Assembly (NCBI RefSeq): GCF_905115235.1
Contig: NC_051850.1
Span: forward strand, 25,297,010-25,361,009
Reading direction: 5' to 3'
Origin: Hermetia illucens
Taxonomy: Eukaryota; Arthropoda; Insecta; Diptera; Stratiomyidae
DNA: 64,000 nucleotides
A program made the position numbers and the translations under genes. Within the stretch, counting starts at the first letter, position 1, and every line of letters begins with the position of its first letter. Under the pieces are notes generated by a model. It saw nothing but the letters and a program-made list of their open reading frames with translations, had not been told where the DNA came from and searched no databases. Shown piece after piece: positions 11,171 through 21,839 of the stretch.

Positions 11171-11447
11171 AAGACCGGCTTCGAAAAGTACTAACCGAGA
11201 CCTGTAATTTGGTACCCCACAGGGCTATATTTTATGAAAAAAATTTATCCTCCCTTTTTACATGTATGAGTACCTTCCCCCCTTAAATTTTACGCAAAAA
11301 AATTTAACTCACTATATGCGTGAGTGTTGACAGTTCCCAGCTTTCTACCAAATTTGGTGTCAATCTTTACAACCGCCTCCGAGAAAAATGTGTGTGACGG
11401 ACAGAGAGACAGACAGACAGTAAACCGATTTTAAGAAGGTTTTGTGT
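11171..11447 (+). mobile_element. Repeat A, 5'-truncated copy
   Basis: Starts at AAGACCGGCTTCG, an internal point of repeat A, and keeps GACGGACAGAGAGACAG and the AAACCGATTTTAAGAAGG end, with the terminal hairpin partly changed to a GTGTTGTGTTG run. Confidence 0.7.
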
Positions 11448-11449
11448 TG

Positions 11450-11935
11450 TGTTGCGTTGTGTCTGGAGGATCTTAGGCCTAGTGTGAGGGGAACCGGGGA
11501 CGGCGAACCAGAATCCGACAACCATATTAAGATCCGAAAACTCCAGTCGGCAGGCCATGTAGAGCGTATGAACAACAGAAAAATTCCGAGGTGCCTATTC
11601 AAAGGCAACGTGGAAGAGAAACGGTCGTTAGAAAAAAACCGAAACTGAAGGGAGGACGCACTTAAGAACGAGAGTGACATGCTGCTCGGCTTCTAAAATT
11701 GGAGGATGCGGCTACTGGACCAGAAGAATGGATATGAAGACTTCGAAAGGCCAAGAAGTTGATGCAAAAAGAGAAAATGAACAGCATTTAACAAATTTAC
11801 TTGCATGCGCGCTTAGAAATGGTGTAGTGTGCCTCTAATACGAGCTGCGCTGAAGCGATGTTGTAACCACCACCATAATTTCATATGGGCTTTCGGTCGA
11901 AACCCCGAAATCAAGGTCAGCTGTGTTGCACCTCA
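11450..11935. other. No gene recognised
   Basis: Follows the truncated repeat A. It has short frames only; CQKAR-like or transposase motifs were looked for and not seen. Contains the start of the Y-block flank near 11900. Confidence 0.4.
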
Positions 11936-11939
11936 TTAT

Positions 11940-12170
11940 CGTCATCAAATTTAAATGGGAGTTAAGTCCCTTAACTTTTATATATTTTTATACATCGAAT
12001 CCACTTCCTCGAATCATCAGGCGATGATTTTTTCATTTTACATATACATATATGCTCGATTTTAATCTATGGATCTATGGACTCCATATTGAGTAGTATC
12101 AAAGAGGTCCAGATTTGATGTTATAAAACTGGAATATACCTCTGAGTATCCGTCAATCAACGTGAACTTC
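11940..12170 (+). repeat. Spacer block Y, first copy
   Basis: Aligns with 19225-19440: ATATATGCTCGATTTTA, GGATCTATG, TCAAAGAGRTYCAGATTTG and TATAAAACTGG..TATA.CTCTGAG in the same order. Confidence 0.7.
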
Positions 12171-12177
12171 ACAATGA

Positions 12178-13196
12178 TGTATAATCATCAACGGTGCAAC
12201 AACCGGTATCCGGTCTAGGCTTGCCTTAGTACAGAACTTCAAACACTGCTCCGACGTCCACCAATTCGACATCCCTAAAAGCTGTCTGACGTTCTGACCT
12301 ACGCCATCGCTCCATCTCAGGCAGAGTCTGCCTCGGCTTCTTATTTTACCATAGATATTGCCTTTATTGACTTTCCGGGCTGGATTATCCTCATCCATAC
12401 GGATCAGGTGACCCGCCCACCGCAACCTGTTGAGCCAGATTTTATCTACAATCTGACGGTCATTGTATCGCTCATAGATTTCGTTGTTATATAGGCTAGT
12501 GGAATCGTTGATTCGCATGTAGAGGATTCTTCTCTCAAACGCAGCGAAAATTTCGCAATTTTTGTTGCTTAGAACCCAGGTCTCCGAGGAATACATAAAG
12601 ACTGGCAAAATCATTGTCTCGTACAGTAAGAGCCTTGACTCTATGGTGACACTTTTCGAGCGAAACAGATAGGAGAAAGGAGAAATTTTCAACGGTCTCA
12701 AAGGTGTAGTCTCTTATCTTTATTGTTCTCGTTTGGCCAGTGCGATTTGATGTTGTTGATTCTTCGTTCTTTGGCGCTGACGTTGCCATCATGTACTTCG
12801 TTTTGCCTTCATTAATGTGCAGCCCGAGATCTTGTGCCTGCTAGTTTGGGATGAAGGTAGACTATACATCTCGGGTTGTTGTTCCCATGATGTCAATATC
12901 GTCGGCGTAGGGCAGTAGTTCGTTGGACTTAAAGAGAATTGTGCCTCTTGCACTGACATCTGTATCGCGAATCATTTTCTTCAGGGCCAGGTGAAGCAGG
13001 ACGCATGATAAGGCATCCGCTTGCCTTAGACAGCTGTTGATGTTGAATGGTCTCGAGAGTGATCCTACTGCTTCTATCTGGCCTCAAACATTGGTCAGGG
13101 TCAGCTTAGTCAGTCTTATCAATTTCGTCGTCATACCGAATCCTCTCATGGCCGTGTACAGTGTTACCTGGCTATGTTGTCATAGGTGGCTTTAAA
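12178..13196 (-). mobile_element. LINE (family G), 5'-truncated, minus strand
   Basis: Enters the RT at ATYDNIARVTLYTAMRGFG (13190 downwards) and carries the catalytic box YADDIDIMG intact (~12920-12890), LHINEGKTKYMM (12825-12790), MYSSETWVLSN (~12590-12560) and RLRWAGHLIRMDED (12425-12385). It ends at ~12178 in a TGATGAT-type tail. Several stops are present but much sequence is kept. It interrupts duplicated spacer Y/gene 2 and is absent at this point in unit 2. The clade is uncertain (RTE- or Jockey-related). Confidence 0.75.
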
Positions 13197-13199
13197 AGG

Positions 13200-13860
13200 T
13201 AATTTATCTCAGATTAAGTAGGGTAGGGTAAGGAAAGGTAATACCTCCTCTAATAAAATGTACGTTTTGTTTTTCGCAAGGATGAAAATACACTTCATCC
13301 ACATTCCCTCTAAACCATATTGGAGAGGTGCCTTAAACCATTCTTCTTCTGGGTTGGACGATTACTCCGAAAGGCCTTTTTAGCATTAATTTCTAGCAGC
13401 AAGTGTGATACGATGTGAGAGGGTAGAGAACGTTTATGGGCTTAGGAACAGCCAATAATATGGCTCCCTTTTGCCGATTATTTCCTAAAATTTAACTCAA
13501 AGGACACTGGAGTGCCGTGCTGGTCACGATTAACCATCCAACAGAGTTTAGGCATGCACGGCTTTACTACTGCAACATATCTAACAATCCTCAATTTATA
13601 GCCTTTGAAGATAGATAAAATTCTATTAATGAGGAAACTTGTTTACTCTTTGCCTTTGATTGATAGTACAATAATTAAATAAAAAGGAGAAACTTAGTTT
13701 TGATTACCGAGCATGTATATATCAACAACAAATACAAAAACTTTGAAACTCAATTAGTCAAAAAAGTTGCAGATGTGAAAAGCATCAACTAAATGCAAAT
13801 AAATGTTTATATTCTATCTAGACATTCGCACTTCCTAGTTTGATTTTACTTCAGCCTACT
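13200..13860 (+). other. Far upstream flank of gene 2, duplicated
   Basis: Roughly 85% identical by eye to 19460-20395 once the LINE fragment in the latter is set aside. No gene recognised. Confidence 0.5.
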
Positions 13861-13864
13861 CCCG

Positions 13865-14055
13865 CCACAGGTGTACTAAAGTATCAAAATAAAGTGACGA
13901 AATCCAACATCCGCGGACATCATGAAATATTTTTTCATCGTTCAATTTATCTTTCACTCAATAAGAAATTCGATATAAACACTCAACCGGTTAACAGACA
14001 TTGAAATTAAAATTTTGCGTATAAATAGTGTGTTGATTGGGAAAATTGTATCAAT
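13865..14055 (+). promoter_or_regulatory. Promoter of gene 2 (distal block, Grh-like site, TATA, Inr)
   Basis: The distal block CCACAGGTGTACTAAAG (13865-13881) is shared base for base with gene 5. AATAAAGTGACGAAATC (13888-13904) is shared with genes 3, 4 and 5. AACCGGTT lies at 13985-13992, TATAAATA at 14020-14027 and the Inr TCAA with +1 A at 14053. Core spacings are 35 and 33 bp. Confidence 0.8.
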
Positions 14056-14097
14056 TAAATTTCGCTTCAGACGAAAACACATACAAATCCTATCAAA

Positions 14098-14651
14098 ATG
14101 GTGAGAATTTGGAGATATATAACCAGGACTCATTGTTTAGTAACGAACATCCTTTTCAGAAATTCGTAATTTTGGGTCTTGCTCTTATCGCCGCTGCATC
14201 AGCCAGCCCAATTGGATCACTTCTTGCTGCTCCAGCCCTTGGTGCTACAATTGCTCCAGCTATTAGTGCTTCCGTTGCTCCATTGATTGGTGCTTCTGTT
14301 GCTCCAGCCCTTGCCACTGGTATTGCTACTCCACTTGCCGCCGCCTCCATTGCCAGCCCTCTTCTCGGTGCCTCAATTGCCGCTCCAGCTTCAGTTATCG
14401 CTGCTCCAGCTATTGCATCATCCATCGCTGCTCCACTTACTGCTGCTTCAATTGCTGCTCCAATTTCTCCACTTTCAGCTGGCATCGTCCCAATTGGTCT
14501 TAATGCTGGAATTCTCGGCCAAGGTATCGTTCCATCTGCTCTTTCTGCTGGAATCCTTGGACAAAACATCATTGCTGCCCCAGCTTTAGGTTCATTGCCA
14601 CTTGGACTTAATGGTTTGGGTGCTCCTCTTCTATTGAAAAAACGTGCTTAA
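14098..14651 (+). CDS. Secreted AAPA-repeat protein, copy 2 (two exons)
   Basis: ATG 14098-14100 forms the whole coding part of exon 1. The 59-bp intron is 14101-14159 (donor GTGAGA, unlike GTAAGA in the other four; acceptor TTTTCAG) and exon 2 is 14160-14651. Reading on through the intron in the Met frame meets a stop, so splicing is needed. The product has 164 residues: MKFVILGLALIAAASA signal, then SPIGSLLAAPALGATIAP, blocks of SVAPLIGA, SIASPLLGA, SVIAAPAIA and SIAAPLTA, then PLSAGIVPIGLNAGILGQG and a LLLKKRA end. Net charge comes only from Lys2 and the KKR tail. It differs from copy 3 at 3 residues. Likely extracellular, probably cuticle-type, by composition and by the Grh-like promoter; function not shown. 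Confidence 0.87.
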
Positions 14652-14684
14652 ATTATTATTTAAATTAGGACTGAATGAAAAAGG

Positions 14685-14690
14685 AATAAA
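14685..14690 (+). terminator. Poly(A) signal of gene 2
   Basis: AATAAA 33 bp after the stop codon. The following ~200 bp align with the 3' flank of gene 3. Confidence 0.75.
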
Positions 14691-14889
14691 CTAACTGTGT
14701 TGGTGATATATGTACTCACTTTTCATTTTGATATTTTATATTTCAACTTTCTTCAGGCTTCATAAACAAAAACTATTACTTTAAGTAACGGATGAAGTCA
14801 AAGGGACCGCCCAGGTACTCCAATTTTCTAGCTCGAGTGTATTATCGCCCACATATCACAGGCTTTTATATACTTTAATAACAGGAAGC

Positions 14890-15985
14890 AAACGTAACTA
14901 GTCACCTGTAGTCTTCACCAATCGTCTTCTTTACACTTGTTTGTCGTTTTAGAGCATACGATAATTAGTGGTAGAGCTCTTAATACACACGTGCCGACTC
15001 TTTGGATCATCAGCAAACAAATAGCGTGATTGGCAAATCCCCAATTCGTCTGCATGATTCTTTGCTTAATCCTTAATAGTAGGCTTGACGGTGGATGGCC
15101 TAACGCCAAAAGCTGCCTCTTGTTCCGCAATTGTGAACCGCGACTGTTGGTGAGCCAGTCTGTCAGCTTCTGCATTATCAGTGAGTGCAAGTGGTCTGGC
15201 ATCCACATCTTGAACAATTACTTCTTTCGGCCAAGTTTGAGTACCAGCTGGTGGAAATTCAGTACCAACTGGTTTAGTAGTCTTAGTCTTGTTCACTCCT
15301 TAATAGAGTATAAGGAATTCACTCAGTCAGACTGTTCTTCTGTTTCATTATCACACATTTAATGTTGTGGAAGTGATAAGATCCCAGCATCGAATGATAC
15401 AGTTGGGACTTTGTTAGAAATGTTCGCCTGCGAAACAAAGTACAATATCTATCTCGCTCCAAGTATGGTCGCATTTTTCAGAGGAGTCACACAGCTGAGC
15501 TCGATGAGTTTTCCAAAACTGACCCGTCCATAATCCCGAAAGACTCAAACCCATTTGTCAACTCTCTTCCTTTTTGGCGATTACAATAGAGTACGTATTT
15601 TTGAAGACAAATCTAAAATCTTTATTGAGACATTTCGATATGAACACATGGCTATACAATTGGTGGCCTTTCGAGGTACCAATGGCATCAAGCCTAAATG
15701 CATCGTAGTCCGCTTTTCATTTCACCTCCTAATTAATACATTTCATGGCTTCAGTAATAATAAGGCGATTATACGTTAGGATCGGTACAACCAGCTGCTT
15801 TTATTTGCTGTTTCGTTTAGTTGACCCGGTGAAAATACCAATTACTACTTCCGCAAAAGTGGTGACTCTTCCATGGATATGAGTGATACCGGAGATTCTG
15901 GATACAGGTCGTATAAGCGAACTGAAGGGTAGACGAAAGGTATACTGGAGACGGTGTAAATATCTACAAAATAGGAGGAGGCCAA
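14890..15985. other. Spacer with a possible minus-strand coding relic
   Basis: No clear gene. A minus-strand frame at 15066-15296 (76 residues) includes DNAEADRLAHQQS and EQEAAFGVRPSTVK, which could be a helix-turn-helix or an RNase H-like tail relic. I do not recognise it. Confidence 0.3.
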
Positions 15986-15989
15986 AATT

Positions 15990-16170
15990 TGACGGCAGGA
16001 TGGCTCAGAGAGTAGAGTGTTGCGTCGGCCTGTCAATCTCGTTTCTCTGGGTGCGAATCCCATTCGTCATGGAAGTCTGCGTTCGTCTTGTGTTTGCTTT
16101 GCTGCTGTGAGCTTATCACTTAAAAAGATTGTGTGAAAGTCCTACACTCCAATAAGGAGTAGACAAGAAA
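15990..16170 (+). mobile_element. tRNA-derived SINE (head and part of body)
   Basis: TGGCTCAGAGAG at 16001-16012 fits an RNA polymerase III A box and GGTGCGAATCC at 16050-16060 a B box, 49 bp apart as in a tRNA. Weak acceptor pairing exists (TGACGG at 15990 with TTCGTCA at 16063-16069). The stems are too poor and the length too irregular for a working tRNA. The body downstream is short and ends near block X'. Confidence 0.5.
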
Positions 16171-17174
16171 CACTTAATAGGAGGGCGATGAAACACATAG
16201 GTATGTAAATAAAACTAACACAGATTAATCTGAACGACAATGAAGACAGTTCGGAATGTGCTTCTGCAAACCATTCGATAATTGAAACCAAATGAGGTGA
16301 TAATGTGCGAACGGTATAGAAATTTCGGTAATGCCACTTGGGTTTGAAAAAACTTCTGATAACGATTCGAAATAGACATGTGGAAGACAAACTTCCCGAG
16401 AAAAAATGACAATTCCTAGAGCTGTTTTTGTAGGGGCAAATATTAACAGCACCCACGTCTACAGCATCTCAATAATTACTGGCGATTTCAATCAGGAAGT
16501 CTTGAAGGAAGTAAACGAACAGCGGTCAAATCCCGCTCCAAACTTTTCCGGGGTTGAAAATCCTATTAGATAACATTGGATGGATTTCCGCTTTTGAAGG
16601 TATAGTGTTGCCCCGGCTGCGAACATTACACTCCGTGAATAACTACGAATTTTTTCTCAACTTCGTAAATTGAGGAATCGAAATTCGAAAACACACTTAA
16701 AGTATAGGAGCAAAGTTTCCTGGTGACGATTGGAAGAAATCAAACCCCGACGACAAACCCCCGGATTAACCGTCGCAACAGGAGCACACTGAAAAACCTG
16801 GCATTTCCGAGGGTTACTTCGGAAAGAAGGGCATGCGAAAAAGCAGATCGCTGCACACAGTTGTGGGTTTAGGCTAATATGAATCCGCACGGCACAGCTG
16901 ACAAAGTTGTAATGAACAAGTTATGCTGGGGAGGAAGACCAACGGAAGTGATGTGTTCGCGGCTTTTCTTGAAAAAAAATTATAACTCTCCTTCTGCAGC
17001 AGGAAGAGGAGGAGCTTGCGGCTTAACATTATATGAGTGGGGTTGCCGCCGAGTAACTTCCGGAGATTAATGTGATCATATTGGGAAGAACAAAGCTCTA
17101 GGATTCCAGAGCTGGATAGAATTCTGAACAAACCGTTCAAAAAGAGCGAATGATTTGTGTGAAGTGTTGAGGAA

Positions 17175-17600
17175 CTACCCAATGCCCGAACTCAACCTCT
17201 CCACATCGAAGAAATAGATGAGTACTAATGCCTACACTCTATTTCATGGAAAATTCACTAAAAACGCTGAGTACATTAGGTATTAGGTCTAATGAAACTA
17301 TCTCGCAGTATTGACTCCGACCGCCGCAAAGCAACGCGAGGAGGACTGCACTTTAAGCGACCAAGCCTTTCATTTGTCGCAATGTTCTGCGGGCTTGTGA
17401 TTCTAGGAACATCTTCCAAGCTCCTTCTCTCTAAGCAAAATCGTCGACAGTAAAACATGACATTCAGGACGAAAAAGTGAATCATTCAATTTGAATCAGT
17501 GCAGATACTTTCTGTAACTACCATACTCTGGCAAGAATTGAGTTAGGTAGTAGTTAATATTGCCGCATCGTCCCGGAATACACTTCTCAATACGGGGATA
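17175..17600. other. No gene recognised
   Basis: Between block X' and the R1 fossil. Short frames only. Confidence 0.4.
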
Positions 17601-18960
17601 TGATAACCTGTTTTGAAGTTGTTATGTGACCAACAACACGAATACTAATCAGATTCCTTTTCAAATGGATGGTAATCAAGACCCGCCTCCGTCTTTTGTT
17701 CTGCAAGGTTATCCTCAACCATCTCCAAACACACTTTTGTAGCACTGATGGTTTCGCTAGCGTAATCTTCAAGCTGTTTAGAGACAACAGCCACGGCTAG
17801 ATCATCTGCGAAAGTGACTATCGGGGCCCCCTTTGACTTGAAAAGGACAAGGACCCGTTGCACATAACATTCCACAGGAGAGGATCCAACACAGAGTCCT
17901 GTGTTGTACTGCTTATGTCCCTCATCCGTATCGTACTAAAGTGTCCTTTCCGAGAAGTAACTTTCGATGAGTTTACTCAAGTAGGCGCATCCGTTTTAGC
18001 TAATAACCTTTTTAACCACTTCCAGCTAGCTGAATTGACCGTATTTTTGAAGCGCAATCTTATCGGAGTACAAAATTTATTAGAAACTATCGCATCTCGA
18101 ACAACTTATAAAGCCATATCTACGGCGTCGATGGTTGAGTGAACTTGATGAAAAGCAAACTGTCACTTCGATACGCTGTCCCTACATTTTATGATAGGGA
18201 GAAGTCCTTTCGAGCATGTTTCCTACCGTGTTTATAAGACAAATTTCGCGATGTGATGGTGGATGGTTGCTTATTGGGCTTCGGGAACAAAACTAGTGTT
18301 TGCCACTTCCACCGATCGGGGAAACTCCTTCCACCATACAAGCCTCAAATATGCTGATAAACCAGTCGCATCTGGTCTTAACAGCAAGTTTAAGGAATCT
18401 ACTGGGAATAGAATCCAAACTAGAAGTTTCTCCTTTGTTACGGGAAGTATGAAGAAGTCATCCAATGCTTGTTTATATGTCTTCCGCTACTCTTTATGCG
18501 GGGGGAAGAACGCCATTACTATATCGAAAAGAAGTATAGTACTCGCCTTCTTATATTCTTCATAATGACCCTGTACGTTATTCCTTAATGGTTCTGGTAT
18601 GAATCCGCGCAAAGCTCCTTGAAGCTTGCTTAAACCTACACCGAAGTCTCGCGTATACTTTTGAGTTGAAGCCTGATCTTCCTCTAGATCATTGGCATGT
18701 CCTTTTTGCTCCGAAGCATGCTGCCCGAAACTCCGCGATATTTTTGTTTCACCAATAGTTTGACCGCCTATGGGCGCCTCCGCATGGCAGCATCGCATGC
18801 TTCCGTTATACGCCTCATCTATGATACCTTTTCTGAAACTATTCCATCGGGATCATGGCTTCCCAATATCATCTCCGTAAATGCATCCCCTTCAGAGCTT
18901 TTCACGGGCCAGCCCTGATTTTCAGTTCCGCGGGAACTCACCTCGTTACATGGGTCATTT
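17600..18960 (-). mobile_element. R1-clade LINE fossil, minus strand
   Basis: Read from the right: endonuclease end (SEGDAFTEMILGSHDPDG, 18900-18845), RITEACDAAMRRRP (~18815-18775), a Q/R-rich linker, VMAFFPPHKE (~18515-18487), FPDRWKWQTLV (~18320), and the catalytic palm TFADDLAVAVVSKQLEDYAS with NLAEQKTEAGL (17815-17670). FADD is intact but the frame is broken many times. It lies inside duplication unit 2 and has no partner in unit 1, so it post-dates the duplication. Confidence 0.7.
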
Positions 18961-19224
18961 TGGATGTGAAGGAAAATTGTCTGGTGGCAACTATGAGTAC
19001 TGTGCTCATTGGCGAACCAGGCCATCCTCCTCAGTAATGCGGAGCTAACCTATGTCAATTCGAAAATGGAAGAAGCAAAGTATTGATGCCCACGTAATGC
19101 CGATTACACAAGAAAAGCAAGGAAAATGAGCACAAACAAGTGCAACAAAAATATTTGCATAATAAGAAAAATTACAGAAATCTAGTCAAAAACCAAGGAA
19201 TTTCGAACGCCCAATTACTCTTAA

Positions 19225-19440
19225 TTTATATTGAAGTGAAATTCGTCGTATGTTCAGACCTAAACTAGGTCATCTTTCGAATTATCAGGAGATTACTTTT
19301 CATTTTTCTTATCGCAAATATATATATATGCTCGATTTTATTCTGAAAAGGATCTATGAACTATTAAGGTGTGTCAAAGAGATTCAGATTTGGTTTTATA
19401 AAACTGGTATATATCTCTGAGCATCGGTCAATCTACATGT
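19225..19440 (+). repeat. Spacer block Y', second copy
   Basis: Counterpart of 11940-12170, same order of landmarks. Confidence 0.7.
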
Positions 19441-19540
19441 TCTTGTGGGCGCTGATAGAATCTGAGAAGGCAGGGAAGGTATATTACCTCTCTTAGTAAA
19501 AAGTATATTTTGATTTTACCAAGGATGATGAGAACACATA

Positions 19541-19858
19541 ACGTCGACATCTATGAGCGATACCATGACCGTCTGGTAGTGGATAAAATGCGGCTCAATA
19601 GGTTACGGTGGGCGGGTCAATTAATCCGCATGGATCAGGATGATGCAGCCCGGAAAGTCTATAAGGGCAATATCTATGGTATAAAAAGAAGACGAAGCAG
19701 AATCTGACTCAGATGGACCGATAGCGTAGGTCAGGGCGCCAGACAGCTTTTAGGGATATCGAATTGGTGGACCTCGGTGCAAAACTGGGGTGTTTGGAGT
19801 TCCTTATTAAGGCAAACCAAACCGAATACCGGCTGTTGCGCTGTTGATGATGAAGGAT
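19541..19858 (+). mobile_element. LINE (family G), 3' fragment, plus strand
   Basis: VDIYERYHDRLVVDKMRLNRL, RWAGQLIRMDQDDAARKV and YKGNIYGIKRRRSR, then RWTDSVGQGARQLLGISNWW and a GATGATGA tail. Same family as 12178-13196 but in the opposite orientation and at a different point of the duplicated spacer. Confidence 0.75.
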
Positions 19859-20404
19859 GAAGCCTTTTTTTCAGGGTTTGACGATTACTCCAAACGGCCT
19901 TTCTAGCATTCAATCTTAGCAACAAGTGTAATAAGATGTGAGAGGATGGAGAACGCTTATGGGCTTTGAAACAGGCAATAATGTGGCTTCCTATTGCCGA
20001 CTATTCCCTAAAACTTAACTCAAAGAAAACTGGAGCGCCATGTCAATCATGATTAACCATCCACCAGAGTTTAGGCATGTATGGCTTTACTACAGCAACA
20101 TATCTGACAATCCTCAAATTATAGCCTTTGAAGATAGATAAAATTCTATTAGTGAGGAAACTTATTCACATTTTGCCTTTAATTGTTAATACAATAATCA
20201 AATAACAGGCAGGCAACAAACATAGTTCTGATTAGGAGCAAGTAGATATTAGGAACAGATACAAAAACTGTCAAACTCAATTAGCCAGAAAAGTTGCTAA
20301 TGTGAAAAGTATCAATTAATTGCAAATCAATGTAAATTTTCTATCCTGATATTCGCACTTCCTAGTTTGATTTGATTTCAACCTACCCTCCTACAAAAGA
20401 TTAA

Positions 20405-20580
20405 AATAAAGTGACGAAATCCAACATTCGCGGACATCATGAAATATTTTTTCATCGTTCAATTTATAGAGGAATCTTTCACTCAATAAGAAATTCGATT
20501 AAAACACTCAACCGGTTAACAGACATTGAAATTAAAATTTTGCGTATAAATAGTGTGTTCATCGGGAAAATTGTATCAAT
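20405..20580 (+). promoter_or_regulatory. Promoter of gene 3 (distal block, Grh-like site, TATA, Inr)
   Basis: AATAAAGTGACGAAATC at 20405-20421, AACCGGTT at 20510-20517, TATAAATA at 20545-20552 and Inr TCAA with +1 A at 20578. Core spacings are 35 and 33 bp. The CCACAGGTGTACTAAAG block of gene 2 is missing or scrambled here. Confidence 0.8.
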
Positions 20581-20620
20581 TAAATTTCGCTTCAGACGAA
20601 AACATACAAATCCTATCAAA

Positions 20621-21173
20621 ATGGTAAGAATTTGAATATGTTTCCCCAGATTGATCGCTTAATAATCAACATCCTTTTCAGAAATTCGTAATTTTGGGTC
20701 TTGCTCTTATCGCCGCTGCATCTGCCAGCCCAATTGGATCACTTCTTGCTGCTCCAGCCCTTGGTGCTACAATTGCTCCAGCAATTAGTGCTTCCGTTGC
20801 TCCATTGATTGGTGCTTCTGTTGCTCCAGCCCTTGCCACTGGTATTGCTACTCCACTTTCCGCCGCCTCCATTGCCAGCCCTCTTCTCGGTGCCTCAATT
20901 GCCGCTCCAGCTTCAGTTATCGCTGCTCCAGCTATTGCATCATCCATCGCTGCTCCACTTACTGCTGCTTCAATTGCTGCTCCAATTTCTCCACTTTCAG
21001 CTGGCATCGTCCCAATTGGTCTTAATGCTGGAATTATCGGCCAAGGTATCGTTCCATCCGCTCTTTCTGCTGGAATTTTGGGACAAAACATCATTGCCGC
21101 CCCAGCTTTAGGTTCATTGCCACTTGGTCTTAATGGTTTGGGTGCTCCTATCTTGTTGAAAAAACGTGCTTAA
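20621..21173 (+). CDS. Secreted AAPA-repeat protein, copy 3 (two exons)
   Basis: ATG 20621-20623, 58-bp intron 20624-20681 (GTAAGA...TTTTCAG), exon 2 20682-21173. It codes for 164 residues with the same plan as copy 2: signal to Ala16, SPIGSLLAAPALG, AAPA-type repeats, PLSAGIVPIGLNAG, KKRA end. By eye 14 of 492 exon-2 bases differ from copy 2 and most changes are silent; the three replacements are Ala to Ser (ATPLSA), Leu to Ile (NAGII) and Leu to Ile in the last LILLKK-type stretch. The coding part is clearly more alike than the far flanks, pointing to selection or gene conversion. Confidence 0.87.
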
Positions 21174-21195
21174 ATTATTATTTAAACTAGGACTG

Positions 21196-21212
21196 AATAA
21201 AAAAGGAATAAA
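21196..21212 (+). terminator. Two poly(A) signals of gene 3
   Basis: AATAAA at 21196-21201 and again at 21207-21212; the second corresponds to the single site of gene 2. Confidence 0.7.
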
Positions 21213-21434
21213 TTAACTGTGTTGTTGATATATATCCCCACTTTTCATTTTTATGTTTTATATTTGAACTGAAAATATGGCATTCAAATGTAACGCCGTT
21301 TTCAGGCTTCAGCAATTAAAACTATTATTCTAAGTAACGGATGAAGTCAAAGAGACCGCTCAGGTGCTCCAGTTTTTTACCTCGATATATTACTGCCCAC
21401 ATATTGCAGGCTTTTATATACTTTGATAACACAA

Positions 21435-21835
21435 TTTCAAACCGATTGGAAATTTTGCTTTTCCAGTTAAAGTTGCAGCAATTTTGAAAAAAATCATTTC
21501 GAGAAAGACGCTCTTTAAATGTAAATTCCTAATATTTATTTGATAAAGTGATATTGTACCATGATAACACCTAATCCGCGATTGCTGGCTGGGACAGTTC
21601 ACTTTCTTCTTTCTCGAAAGGGACTTACTGCTGCGCTAAACTTTTTCTTCTTACTGTACGAGCCTCTTTTGAAGCCTCGTTGTTTCGCCTGTTCGCTTGA
21701 TAAATTCTGTGATTATCTTTGCCCTCTCAGAATAAGCATTCACTAAAGAACCAATAGAAGGCATTTTCAAGCAAAGTAGCAGAACAGACCTTTATAACTT
21801 TCATAGCTAGCTGAGTTTTGCCTCCCGAGGTATCA
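21435..21835. other. No gene recognised
   Basis: AT-rich 3' side of the duplication end, short frames only. Confidence 0.4.
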
Positions 21836-21839
21836 ACGA

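Larger units (their letters stand above)
9060..14886 (+). repeat. Tandem segmental duplication, unit 1 (blocks X, Y and gene 2)
   Basis: The order X (9060-10800), Y (11940-12170), upstream spacer and gene 2 with its 3' flank (13200-14886) is repeated as X', Y', gene 3 at 16170-21430. Unit-specific later insertions are repeat A (11171-11447) and a LINE G copy (12178-13196). Confidence 0.7.
16170..21430 (+). repeat. Tandem segmental duplication, unit 2 (blocks X', Y' and gene 3)
   Basis: Partner of 9060-14886. X' is 16170-17170, Y' is 19225-19440, and the gene 3 segment runs from 19460 to the CTTTTATATACTTT point at ~21425. Later insertions here are an R1 LINE (17600-18960) and a LINE G fragment (19541-19858). 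Confidence 0.7.

Noticed and set aside
11360-11680. 106-residue minus frame
   Set aside because: Overlaps the GACA run and end of repeat A; the Ser/Leu-rich text is a by-product of the repeat.
14098-14159. Unspliced reading through the first intron giving a longer protein
   Set aside because: That frame does not contain the conserved ATG and exists in only some copies; all five have clean GT-AG sites.
14156-14572. Long antisense and shifted frames over the gene copies (also 20678-21094, 27402-27875, 32388-32705)
   Set aside because: They arise from the regular GCT/CCA-type codon use of the real exons; they lack promoters and have odd Met/Pro/Arg or Leu/Pro runs.
15990-16070. Functional tRNA gene
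   Set aside because: A and B boxes fit, but stems pair poorly and extra bases separate acceptor and D arm; a SINE head is more likely.
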